A program made the translations under genes and the position numbers. The notes beneath the pieces were generated by a model. It saw nothing but the letters and a program-made list of their open reading frames with translations, was not told the origin of the DNA and made no database searches. 64,000 nt of DNA. Origin: Oscillospiraceae bacterium (GTDB lineage: Bacteria > Bacillota > Clostridia > Oscillospirales > Oscillospiraceae). Location: NCBI GenBank assembly GCA_902798545.1, contig CADBWQ010000011.1, positions 62,001-126,000 on the forward strand, read 5' to 3'. Shown piece by piece: positions 15,800 to 23,470 of this stretch; position 1 is the stretch's first letter, and the number at the start of each line of letters is the position of its first letter.

Positions 15800-17489
15800 T
15801 TATTTCGCGAGCAGCGCTGCGTCAGAAGAGGCATCTACGTACTTCTGGAAGATGGCCAGGAGCTGATCCAGCTTGTAGGCCTGCAGATCGGTCTGGAGCT
15901 GATTCCAGTCAGCGTCGGAGAAGCCGTTCATGATCGCGTTGGCACGGGCGGTCTCGATGCACTTATCGATATCGGCAAGCAGGTTGGAGATCTGCTTGGT
16001 ATCGTCAGAGGACATCAGCACATTCGGGAAGACGTACTTGGTGTGCATGTCGGGCGTGTAGATGTCCTTGATCCAGTTGAGGCGGTAGAGCGCGTCGTCC
16101 GGGCAGGTGACGTAGACGCCGTAGTAGCTGTCGAGCACGGCCAGAGGACCGTCGACCATCTCGGCTTCACGGACCTCAACAGGAGAGTGGTCGCCCAGGT
16201 CGGCGTGCTGGAGCATGGGTTCGCCGTTGGCATTGGTGCCCATCACGAAGATGTCGAAGCCGTCATCCTCACCGTAGGTGCCCCAGTTGTTCTGCGGGGA
16301 CTGCAGCGGCGCGTACATCTGGTCAAGCCAGGCGCAGATCAGGGCGGGGTTCTTGGCGTTGGCGGTGATAACAGCGCCGCGGCCGCGGTCAAAACCGGAG
16401 GTGAGAGAGCCGGTATTGGGGGTAAGGTTCACGGTGTCAGCCTTCAGCATGGGCAGCGGAGCCCAGCCGGCGGTGCCGTTCTGGATGTCAGCCATGGTCA
16501 GGCCGACAATGTTGGCCACGTCCCAGGAGAAGCAGACGCCGTAGCGGCCGGACTTGCCCTTGGCGACATAAGTGCTCCACTCCTGCGTGAAGGCGTCGGG
16601 GTCAAACAGGTTCTCAGTGTAGAGCTTGTGGAGCCATTCCACGCCATCGCGCCAGCCCTGCGTGGTGGCAGCGCAGATGACCTGCTTGTCATCGGTGATG
16701 ACGATGTGGCGCCAGTCGTCAGGCGTTGCAGAGCACACGGCAATCCTCATTGCCGCCGTTGACGATGCAGGCCAGGGGGATGATGTCGCCGTCGATGTTG
16801 AATTCCTTCTTCAGGGCATCGGCATTGTCGCGGAAGGCAATCAGAACTGCCTCAAACTCGTCGACGGTGGTGGGCATCTCAAGGCCCAGAAAGTCAAGCC
16901 ACGCGGTGTTGATGAAAGGCATGTTGCCGATGGTCTGGATAGCAGTCTTGCCAACGCCCAGCTGCTCGATCCAGGGCAGGGTCCAGATGTGGCCGTTCTC
17001 ATCGGTGCACATGTCCTTGTATTCAGGAGCCTGCTCAAAGACCTTGCACAGGTTCGGCATGAGCTCGGGAGTGATGTAGTCTTCCAGCGGGATGATGACG
17101 CCCTGCTTGGCATACTTCAGGATATCGGCGTCGCTGAGACCGGCGGGAGAGATGAACTCGGGCAGGGTCTTGATGTTCGCCATCTCGAGCGCGATCTTGT
17201 CGCCCCACTGGTCGCTCTGGATCGATTTCCAGTTGACGTGGACGTTGGTCGCCTCTTCGAGACGCTTGTAGATGGTACGGTTGTTGGGGTCGGACTCGGT
17301 GTTGGCAGGGAATCTGGTCAGGCCGGAGATCTCAGCCTTTTCCGCCAGGGGGAAGGTATAGCCGCCTTCGGGCACTTCCACAGGAGCGGAAGCAGTGCCG
17401 CCGGTCTTGCCGGAACCGCCGCAGCCGGCCAGAAGAGACGTCGCCATGACGAGAGCCAGGATCATTGCCATGATTTTGCGAAGCTTCAT
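15800..17489 (-). pseudogene. Sugar ABC transporter substrate-binding lipoprotein, frameshifted
   Basis: Extracellular solute-binding protein (family 1) of the sucrose importer. The N-terminal frame (17489 to about 16737) starts with signal peptide and lipobox SLLAGC and runs for about 250 residues to NGGNED, then hits a stop at 16719. The rest continues in another frame (16750 to 15800), beginning around PDDWRHIVITDD and ending with the expected C-terminal helices. Together the two parts make about 560 residues, the usual family length, so a single 1-nt insertion (or a 2-nt deletion) near 16720-16750 explains the break. It may be a true mutation or a sequencing indel. AAAAGGAG precedes the ATG at 17489. 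Confidence 0.85.
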
Positions 17490-17542
17490 GTTGTTTCTCC
17501 TTTTCATTTTGTATTGTTCAGCGTATTCACGCGTGAGCACAC

Positions 17543-18448
17543 TCAGCCTTTGACCGCGCCAGCCATGATGCCGTTGTCAAAGTACTTCTGGAAGAAGGGG
17601 TACATGATCATCAGGGGCAGAGAGGAGATAATGATGGTCGCGTACTTCAAGAGCTCGGCCAGCTGGGCGCGGGCGGCGGTGGACTGCATGTCGGACACCA
17701 TGCCGGGCTGAGGCTGGCTCTGGATCAGGATGGAACGCAGCACCAGCTGCAGGGGCTGCTTGGAGGCGCTGTTGAGGTAGATCATCGCGTCGAAGTAGCT
17801 GTTCCACATGCCGACGAACTGCCACATGGCAATGGTGGCGATGATGGGCGTGCAGACGGGCAGCAGGATCTTGAAGAAGTAAACCATCTCGGTGGCGCCG
17901 TCGATCTCGGCGGCCTCCTGCAGGTCGCGCGGGATACCCATGTAGTAGGTGCGGGCGATGATCATGTTCCATACGCTGAAGGCGCCGGGCAGCAGGATCG
18001 CCCAGATGGTGTCCAGCATGCCGAGGTTCGAGATCAGCAGGTAGGTCGGGATCAGACCGCCGCCGAAGAACATGGTGATGACGAAGATCGTGTTGAAGAA
18101 GCCGCGGCCCTTGAAGTCCGCGCGGGACATCGGATAGGCGGCGAGCAGCGTCACGACGACGGAGAGGATCGTGAAGAGGATGGAGTAGATCAGGGCGTTT
18201 TTGAAGCCGACCCAGATCTGGGAGTTGCCCAGAACACGCGTGTACGCCATGGTCGTCCACTGCGAGAAGTCGAAGGTCAGGCCCTTGTTCTGCAGCGTGA
18301 CCGGATCGACGAAGGACGCGAGGATGATGTAGATGACCGGCAGGATGATAGCCACGAGGAACAGGCCCAGGATGATGTAGCAGATGGTCAGCAGGACTTT
18401 GTCGCCGGCGGGAAGCTTGGCGAATTCGCTTTTCTTTTTGGTCTTCAT
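17543..18448 (-). CDS. Sugar ABC transporter permease, LplC/YtcP type
   Basis: Inner-membrane permease of a carbohydrate ABC importer (MalG-like superfamily). The 301 residues show six hydrophobic segments and the cytoplasmic EAA loop EAAEIDGATEMVYFF near residue 190, which contacts the ATPase. The C-terminus KYFDNGIMAGAVKG is typical of the LplC/YtcP group. The ATG at 18448 has GGAGG 9 nt upstream; the GTG at 18457 overlaps the ribosome site and is less likely. It lies between the other permease and the binding protein. No ATPase gene is in the operon, so a shared MsmK-like ATPase is expected from elsewhere. Confidence 0.93.
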   Translation of the reverse strand: MKTKKKSEFAKLPAGDKVLLTICYIILGLFLVAIILPVIYIILASFVDPVTLQNKGLTFDFSQWTTMAYTRVLGNSQIWVGFKNALIYSILFTILSVVVTLLAAYPMSRADFKGRGFFNTIFVITMFFGGGLIPTYLLISNLGMLDTIWAILLPGAFSVWNMIIARTYYMGIPRDLQEAAEIDGATEMVYFFKILLPVCTPIIATIAMWQFVGMWNSYFDAMIYLNSASKQPLQLVLRSILIQSQPQPGMVSDMQSTAARAQLAELLKYATIIISSLPLMIMYPFFQKYFDNGIMAGAVKG

Positions 18449-18462
18449 TTTCCTCACCCTCC

Positions 18463-19374
18463 TTAAATGCCTTTGCCTTCGTTCATCTTCTTGACGAGGG
18501 CGTTCATGGAGATCAGAAGAATGACGTTGATGACGGTGTTGAACAGGCCGACCGCAGTGGAGAAGCCGTAGTCGCCGTCGAGAAGACCCTTCTTGTACAC
18601 GTAGGTGGAGATGATTTCGGAAGCGTTCTCAAAGCCGACGGACATGATGTTGCCGACAGACATGATGAACTGGATCAGGACCGTGTCCTTGATGGCGGGC
18701 CATTCAACGGCCTTGATCTGCTGGATGATGTTGGCGCCGTCGATGACGGCGGCTTCCTTCAATTCCTTGCTGGCGTTGGAGAGGGCGGCCGTGTAGATGA
18801 TGGAGGCCCAGCCTGCGCCCTGCCAGATGCCGGAGGCGATGTAGATGGTGCGGAAGGCCTCGGGCATGGTCATGAAGTTGGAGCTGGTGCCGAGCAGGGA
18901 GTTGATCATGCCGGTGGGCGCCAGCATGATGCGGACGATACCGCAGAGCACGATGACAGAGATGAAGTTCGGCATGTACAGCACGAGCTGGATCTTCTGC
19001 TTGGCGCTCTTGGAGAGGATGCGGTTGAGCAGGAAGGCCAGCAGGATGGGCGCCGGGAAGCCCCAGAGCAGGCCGTACACGCTCAGCTTTAGCGTGTTCA
19101 TCAGATACCGCAGGAAGTCAGGCGAGGACAGGAAGCGCTGGAAATGCTCGAAGCCGACCCACTCACTTCCGAGAATGCCGCGGATGGGGTTGTACTCCGT
19201 GAAGGCGATCGCGATGCCGCCCATCGGTATGTAGCGGAAGATGACCGTCAACAGGAATGCGGGCAGCATGAAAAGCACGTAGAGTTGCCAATGCTGCCGA
19301 AGATACACCATGGTGTTGTGCATCTTCGAGCCTCCGCCGCTGCTTCCGGTGGCCGGCGATAAGGCTTTTTTCAT
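18463..19374 (-). CDS. Sugar ABC transporter permease, LplB/YtcQ-partner type
   Basis: Second inner-membrane permease of the importer. The 303 residues have six hydrophobic segments, the segment RYIPMGGIAIAFTEYNP near the N-terminus that is typical of the LplB group, and the EAA loop EAAVIDGANIIQQI near residue 200. The start at 19374 follows AAGGAGGAG; the upstream open frame (to 19470) runs through the leader with its operators and is unlikely to be translated. First gene of the minus-strand importer operon, directly behind the operator-rich promoter region. Confidence 0.93.
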   Translation of the reverse strand: MKKALSPATGSSGGGSKMHNTMVYLRQHWQLYVLFMLPAFLLTVIFRYIPMGGIAIAFTEYNPIRGILGSEWVGFEHFQRFLSSPDFLRYLMNTLKLSVYGLLWGFPAPILLAFLLNRILSKSAKQKIQLVLYMPNFISVIVLCGIVRIMLAPTGMINSLLGTSSNFMTMPEAFRTIYIASGIWQGAGWASIIYTAALSNASKELKEAAVIDGANIIQQIKAVEWPAIKDTVLIQFIMSVGNIMSVGFENASEIISTYVYKKGLLDGDYGFSTAVGLFNTVINVILLISMNALVKKMNEGKGI

Positions 19375-19421
19375 GAAACTCCTCCTTCTTTTTTTTCTCC
19401 ATCGGTCATGTGCACGTCGAT

Positions 19422-19435
19422 TGTGCATTTGCACA
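19422..19435. promoter_or_regulatory. LacI-type operator, perfect palindrome
   Basis: TGTGCATTTGCACA, a 14-nt perfect palindrome, lies downstream of the -10 element of the importer operon promoter, where a bound repressor would block initiation or elongation. Confidence 0.7.
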
Positions 19436-19460
19436 CAGGCTTCAGGGGTTTTACAGCCTG

Positions 19461-19489
19461 ATTCTACCATCGCTATAGGGCATTGTCAA
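19461..19489 (-). promoter_or_regulatory. Promoter of the sucrose importer operon
   Basis: TTGACA (19484-19489), 17-nt spacer, TAGAAT (19461-19466) on the minus strand. It lies between operators on both sides. Confidence 0.88.
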
Positions 19490-19495
19490 CAAATT

Positions 19496-19537
19496 ATTTT
19501 ACATTTGCACCCCATATTAAGGAGGCAAATGTAAAAT
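19496..19537. promoter_or_regulatory. Inverted operator pair between the divergent promoters
   Basis: ATTTTACATTTGCAC (19496-19510) and its inverted copy GCAAATGTAAAAT (19525-19537). A third direct copy, ATTTTACATTTGCAC, is at 19570-19584 and a weaker one, GACATCTGCAC, overlaps the lacI -35 element (19608-19618). The spacing suggests looping or cooperative binding by the adjacent LacI protein. Confidence 0.75.
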
Positions 19538-19569
19538 CTTACAATTCCGCGCGTCCCCCCTTTTCTCCC

Positions 19570-19584
19570 ATTTTACATTTGCAC
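19570..19584 (+). promoter_or_regulatory. Third copy of the operator half-site
   Basis: Identical 15-mer to the one at 19496-19510, placed 22 nt upstream of the lacI -35 element. It suggests that the regulator also controls its own gene. Confidence 0.65.
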
Positions 19585-19605
19585 ATTTTTTGGTCTGCTT
19601 TCTGT

Positions 19606-19635
19606 TTGACATCTGCACGGAAACTGTGATAAAAT
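19606..19635 (+). promoter_or_regulatory. Promoter of the lacI-type gene
   Basis: TTGACA (19606-19611), 18-nt spacer, TAAAAT (19630-19635). A degenerate operator (GACATCTGCAC) begins in the -35 element. Confidence 0.8.
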
Positions 19636-19665
19636 TCCACTGTGAAACAGAATTGAGGTTTTTCC

Positions 19666-20709
19666 ATGAAGAAAGTTACGATCCAGGATATTGCAGACGC
19701 GCTGGGCGTGTCGCGCAACACGGTCTCCAAGGCCATCAACAACGCGGACGGTCTGGCCGACGCCACGCGGGAGAAGATCCTGCAAAAGGCCGTTGAGATG
19801 GGCTACAAGCAGTTTTCCTATTTCAACGCATTTTCCGCCGTCTCCGCCGACTCGGAAAGCCGCCGCACGAGTCCCGGCTATCAGGGGGAGATCGCCCTCT
19901 TCACCGGTGCCTTCCTGAACCAGTCGCATTTTGCCTCCCTGATACTGGACAAGTTCCAGCGCGAGATCTCTCAGCTCGGCTACACGCTCAACACCCACCG
20001 CGTCACGCCGGAAGAAATGGCAGACAAACGGCTGCCCATCACCTTCGTCCCGGAGCGCACCAGCGCCATCCTCTGTATCGAGATGTTCGACTACGCCTAT
20101 GACGAGATGCTCTGCTCGCTCGGCCTGCCGGTGCTGTTTGTGGACGGGCCGATCAAGCGCTTCGGCCGGACACTCAATGCCGATCAGCTCTATATGGACA
20201 ACACGGCCGGGATCGTCCTCTTTGTGCATGAGTTGCTTGAGCGCGGCTGCAGACGTCTGGGCTTTATCGGAGATTATGAGCACTGCCAGTCCTTCTTTGA
20301 GCGCTACGCCGCCTTCCGCGGGGCCATGCTCATGGCCGGCGTCCCGGTGGAGGATCGCTTCCTGATCAAGGCGAACAAGCCCGATACCCTGCGCGCGCCG
20401 CTGGAGGCGCTGACGGAGCTGCCGGACGCCTTCCTCTGCGCCAACGACTTTATCGCGCTCGACTCCATGCAGATCCTCTCCGAGCGCGGCATCTCCGTGC
20501 CGCGGGATCTGCTGATGTGCGGCTTCGATGATTCCGCGGAATCCCGCAACAGCCGTCCCCCGCTGACGACGATCCACATCCACACGCAGGTGATGGCTTT
20601 TTCTGCGGTGCAGCTTCTGATGACCCGCATCAAGGAGCCCTCGCTGGACTACCGCATCGTACACACGCAGACGGATCTGATCCGTCGGGAATCCACCACC
20701 CGGGAGTAA
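19666..20709 (+). CDS. LacI family transcriptional regulator of the sucrose locus
   Basis: DNA-binding repressor of 347 residues. The N-terminal LacI helix-turn-helix reads TIQDIADALGVSRNTVSKAI (residues 4-23) with the hinge near GYKQF. The remainder is a periplasmic-binding-protein-like effector domain ending with LLMTRIKEPSLDYR, as in the family. Divergent from the importer genes and separated from them by several operator copies, it very likely represses both until a sugar (sucrose or a fructan product) binds. It lies 3 nt before the DUF624 gene, so the three plus-strand genes form one operon. Confidence 0.92.
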   Translation: MKKVTIQDIADALGVSRNTVSKAINNADGLADATREKILQKAVEMGYKQFSYFNAFSAVSADSESRRTSPGYQGEIALFTGAFLNQSHFASLILDKFQREISQLGYTLNTHRVTPEEMADKRLPITFVPERTSAILCIEMFDYAYDEMLCSLGLPVLFVDGPIKRFGRTLNADQLYMDNTAGIVLFVHELLERGCRRLGFIGDYEHCQSFFERYAAFRGAMLMAGVPVEDRFLIKANKPDTLRAPLEALTELPDAFLCANDFIALDSMQILSERGISVPRDLLMCGFDDSAESRNSRPPLTTIHIHTQVMAFSAVQLLMTRIKEPSLDYRIVHTQTDLIRRESTTRE

Positions 20710-20712
20710 ACG

Positions 20713-21354
20713 ATGAAGTTTTTTTCCTATGAAAGCCGCTTTTCCCAGCTGCTGCTGAAGCTCTGCTACGCCTGCTATCTGAATCTGCTGTGGCTGGTCT
20801 GTTCCCTGCCGATCTTCACGATGGGCGCCGCCACCACGGCCCTGTACTACACCTGTCTGAAGGTCATCCGGAATGAGGAGGGCCATGTGGCCGCCGCCTT
20901 CTTCCGCTCCTTCAGGGAGAACTTCAAACAGGCCACGGTGCTCTGGCTGATGATGCTCGGCGCGGGGCTCTTCCTCGGCTTTGACGTGTATACCGTATGG
21001 CACCTGCGCGCAGGCTCTGCCGGAAACCTCGCCGTGATGTGGACGCTCGTGCTCGCGGTGCTGTTCGCAGCCACGGTCGTGTATGTTATCGTGCTGGAAA
21101 TCATCTTTCCGCTGCTGGCCAGCGTGGAGAACACCAACCGCGCCATGCTGAAAAACGCCCTGCTCATCGGCACACATTACCTCTTCGCGACGATCCTGGT
21201 TTTCGCCGTCCACTTTGCCATGTTCTATGCCGTTGTCGCGATCTTCACCCCGCTGATCATGTTTGGGGAGGGCCTCTGCGCGATGATCAGCGCCTGGCTT
21301 TTAAACAACATCCTGATCTCAGTCTCCGGTACGCCGGACGAGGAAGAAGCATGA
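20713..21354 (+). CDS. DUF624 (YesL-like) membrane protein
   Basis: Integral membrane protein of 213 residues with about five hydrophobic segments and the conserved N-terminal LLWLVCSLPIFTMGAATTAL, followed by the family's TCLKVIRNEEGHV segment. DUF624 genes usually sit beside LplB/LplC-type sugar transporters, as here. Molecular role unknown. Its stop overlaps the start of the next gene (ATGA). Confidence 0.9.
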   Translation: MKFFSYESRFSQLLLKLCYACYLNLLWLVCSLPIFTMGAATTALYYTCLKVIRNEEGHVAAAFFRSFRENFKQATVLWLMMLGAGLFLGFDVYTVWHLRAGSAGNLAVMWTLVLAVLFAATVVYVIVLEIIFPLLASVENTNRAMLKNALLIGTHYLFATILVFAVHFAMFYAVVAIFTPLIMFGEGLCAMISAWLLNNILISVSGTPDEEEA

Positions 21355-22082
21355 AGCTTACAAAAGAACAAAAAGCCGCCCATAAGGCGGCTTTTCGTAC
21401 GATGAGCCCGGCGGATAAGCTGGACTATATCATGAGTTATTACAAATGGCCCATCCTGCTCGCGGCAATTCTCCTGCTGATCCTCGGCTCCGCGGCGCAT
21501 CGGCAGCTCACGAAAAAAGAGCCGGTCATCTATCTCGCCCTCGCGGACGTCGTGGCGGGCGAGGATCTGGAAAATGCGCTGACGGAGGGCTTTCTCCGGG
21601 CAGAGGGCGCCAATCCCGGGCGGCAGGAGGTCTATCTCTACCGGGATCTCTATCTGTCCGATGAGGCCGACGTGCTCAACCATGAATACGCCTACGCCTC
21701 CCGCATGAAGCTGATGGGTGCGGTACAGGCGCAAAAGCTGGACGTGGTGCTGATGAACCGGGAGGCATACGATCTGCTCTCCGCAAGCGGCTATCTGCTG
21801 AATCTCGGCGAGTTTGTGCCAGACAGCGATCCGATCCGGGCACTTCTTACGGCCAACGCAGTCGTCGTCTCCGACAATGCGATCGAGTGGCAGCTGAATG
21901 TGGCCTCCTCCCATGAGCGCGTCACAGAAACGGTTCAGAACGGGCTTGCGCTGTCCGGTTGTCCGCTGTTTCTGACGGCCGGTTTTAAAGAGGACGTTTA
22001 TGCCGGCGTCATTGCCAACAGCCCCCGGCCGGCGGAAGCGCTGCGGTACCTGCAGTATCTCTCATCGGATGTCCGGCCTTGA
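21351..22082 (+). CDS. Membrane-anchored protein of unknown function
   Basis: Not recognised as a characterised family. The 243-residue protein has a cytoplasmic basic N-terminus (KLTKEQKAAHKAAFRTMSP), one membrane segment near residues 33-51 (WPILLAAILLLILGSA), and an outside domain that resembles a periplasmic-binding-protein lobe by its pattern. The ATG at 21351 overlaps the DUF624 stop, so I take it instead of the much longer upstream frame. The association with a sugar locus suggests a role in transport or signalling; this is inference. Confidence 0.75.
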   Translation: MKLTKEQKAAHKAAFRTMSPADKLDYIMSYYKWPILLAAILLLILGSAAHRQLTKKEPVIYLALADVVAGEDLENALTEGFLRAEGANPGRQEVYLYRDLYLSDEADVLNHEYAYASRMKLMGAVQAQKLDVVLMNREAYDLLSASGYLLNLGEFVPDSDPIRALLTANAVVVSDNAIEWQLNVASSHERVTETVQNGLALSGCPLFLTAGFKEDVYAGVIANSPRPAEALRYLQYLSSDVRP

Positions 22083-22094
22083 ATCCTCTTCTGA

Positions 22095-22289
22095 ACAGGC
22101 AGCGGTATCTTTTCATGCTGTTCTGTATGGGGGGATGGCCCCGCAGTCACGGCAGATGAGACCAGTGTTTTCACCGTACTGGACAAGGTTGAGGAGAAGC
22201 GCCGTGGGATGGGAGCAATCATCTGCACCTGCCCGCAGCCAGATTTGCTTAGGGATAATCTGCTGCAGCTGCCGGTGTGGTATGTATGA
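22095..22289 (+). pseudogene. Possible decayed gene fragment
   Basis: A 64-codon open frame with no start codon near its beginning, running from just after a TGA to TGA at 22287. The translation looks protein-like, with segments DETSVFTVLDKVEEKRRGMG and CTCPQPDLLRDNLLQLPVW, though I do not recognise the family. No ribosome site. It may be the tail of a lost gene between the sugar locus and the nitrilase operon. Confidence 0.3.
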
Positions 22290-22394
22290 TTATCTATCGA
22301 GTTGCGCAATGAAAAATATTATCTAAAATCAAATGGTGAAGATGTGCCGCCCACCAGCGCAGCTTTTCTCGAATGCAGCTTTCATGGCCTCTCC
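22290..22394. other. Intergenic stretch with no recognised element
   Basis: AT-rich spacer upstream of the nitrilase promoter; nothing recognisable was seen. Confidence 0.5.
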
Positions 22395-22434
22395 AAACCA
22401 ACCTATTGACATAATAGGTTGGTTTGCATATACT
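22395..22434 (+). promoter_or_regulatory. Promoter embedded in a perfect inverted repeat
   Basis: Arms AAACCAACCTATT (22395-22407) and AATAGGTTGGTTT (22413-22425) surround GACAT. The centre supplies TTGACA (22406-22411); 17 nt later is TATACT (22429-22434). A regulator bound to the palindrome would cover the -35 element and most of the spacer, so repression by a TetR- or MarR-like dimer is a plausible reading. No such regulator gene is adjacent. Confidence 0.75.
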
Positions 22435-22478
22435 GCAATTGTTATCTTTTGTCAAGAGACAAAAATGGGGGGTTAAAC

Positions 22479-23276
22479 ATGAAGCTTGCACTTGCACAGA
22501 TGAAAATGGCGAAAGATTTAGAGCTTAACCTTTTCAAGTCGCTGGGGTTAATCCGTGAGGCCGGGGCACACGGAGCCGATCTGATCCTGTTTCCGGAGAT
22601 CCAGCTGACGCCTTTTTTCCCGCAGTACCCGGGGATGGACGTCTCAAACTATGTCTTGCGGGAAGAGGATGCGGCGGTTCATGCGGTCTGCGAGGCGTGC
22701 CGGAGCTCCCGGATTTTTGCTGCCCCCAATTTTTATCTGCGTTATGATGGAAAGCAATACGATACCAGCCTCCTGATCGATCGAGACGGTCAGATCGTCG
22801 GACGTCAGAAAATGGTACACGTTGCGCAATGCCCCTGTTTTTACGAACAGGACTACTATACGCCTTCTGATGAAGGATTTCAGATATTTGACACGGAACT
22901 CGGAAAGCTGGGGATCGTGGTTTGCTTTGACCGCCACTATCCGGAGAGCGTACGCACTGAAGCACTGCGAGGTGCCGACCTGATTCTTATCCCCACAGCC
23001 AATACGAGCGCGGAGCCCTCGGAGCTGTTCCAATGGGAGATCAAGATCCAGGCCTTTCAGAACAGTGTTTTTATCGCAATGTGCAACCGCGTGGGGCAGG
23101 AAGGCGATATGCATTTCTCGGGGGAGTCCATTCTTTGCGGGCCTGATGGAGCGACACTGGCGCTGGCCGGCGGAGAGGAAGAGCTGCTGCTGTGTGAAGT
23201 GGATCTGCCTTCTGCCAGCAGGCTACGGACTGCAAAGCCGTACACACAGCTGCGCAGACCGGAGTGTTATGAATAG
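22479..23276 (+). CDS. Carbon-nitrogen hydrolase (nitrilase superfamily)
   Basis: Cytoplasmic amidohydrolase of 265 residues with the Glu-Lys-Cys triad visible as LFPE (Glu40), GRQKMVH (Lys111) and VVCFDRHYPES (Cys149). It resembles N-carbamoylputrescine amidase and beta-ureidopropionase branches. The next intact gene downstream encodes a PreA-like dihydropyrimidine dehydrogenase, so hydrolysis of N-carbamyl-beta-alanine in pyrimidine breakdown is a reasonable guess; a dihydropyrimidinase was not seen. The ATG at 22479 follows a G-rich stretch (GGGGGG). Upstream in-frame residues (from 22419) lack a start with a ribosome site. Confidence 0.85.
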   Translation: MKLALAQMKMAKDLELNLFKSLGLIREAGAHGADLILFPEIQLTPFFPQYPGMDVSNYVLREEDAAVHAVCEACRSSRIFAAPNFYLRYDGKQYDTSLLIDRDGQIVGRQKMVHVAQCPCFYEQDYYTPSDEGFQIFDTELGKLGIVVCFDRHYPESVRTEALRGADLILIPTANTSAEPSELFQWEIKIQAFQNSVFIAMCNRVGQEGDMHFSGESILCGPDGATLALAGGEEELLLCEVDLPSASRLRTAKPYTQLRRPECYE

Positions 23277-23300
23277 GTGGAAGGAACCGGAGACCTGACA

Positions 23301-23430
23301 ATGAACGAAAACTGAATCAACTAAAAGAATATCTGCTGTCTCAGGGCAGCATGGCCAACGGGGAAAACGTCTCCCCGGAGGAACTGGAGGAAAAGAGAGG
23401 ATCGTGAACGGCATGCTGAGGGACGACTGA
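23301..23430 (+). pseudogene. Short reading frame broken by two frameshifts
   Basis: An ATG at 23301 begins MNE and reaches a stop after 5 codons, but a one-base shift at the AAAA run (23307-23311) opens a 32-codon frame reading KLNQLKEYLLSQ, then MANGENVSPEELEEKR, ending at 23407. A second shift near 23398 would continue as RIVNGMLRDD to a stop at 23430. The composite would be a ~43-residue soluble protein, family not recognised. It lies between two genes of pyrimidine-type catabolism. Confidence 0.4.
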
Positions 23431-23470
23431 ACGAAGCAGGAAAGAATGACTCAGGAAAGGAAGGGTAAAA

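Noticed and set aside
19573-21213. A 546-codon minus-strand open frame over lacI and DUF624
   Set aside because: Antisense shadow that also covers the operator region and lacks a ribosome site.
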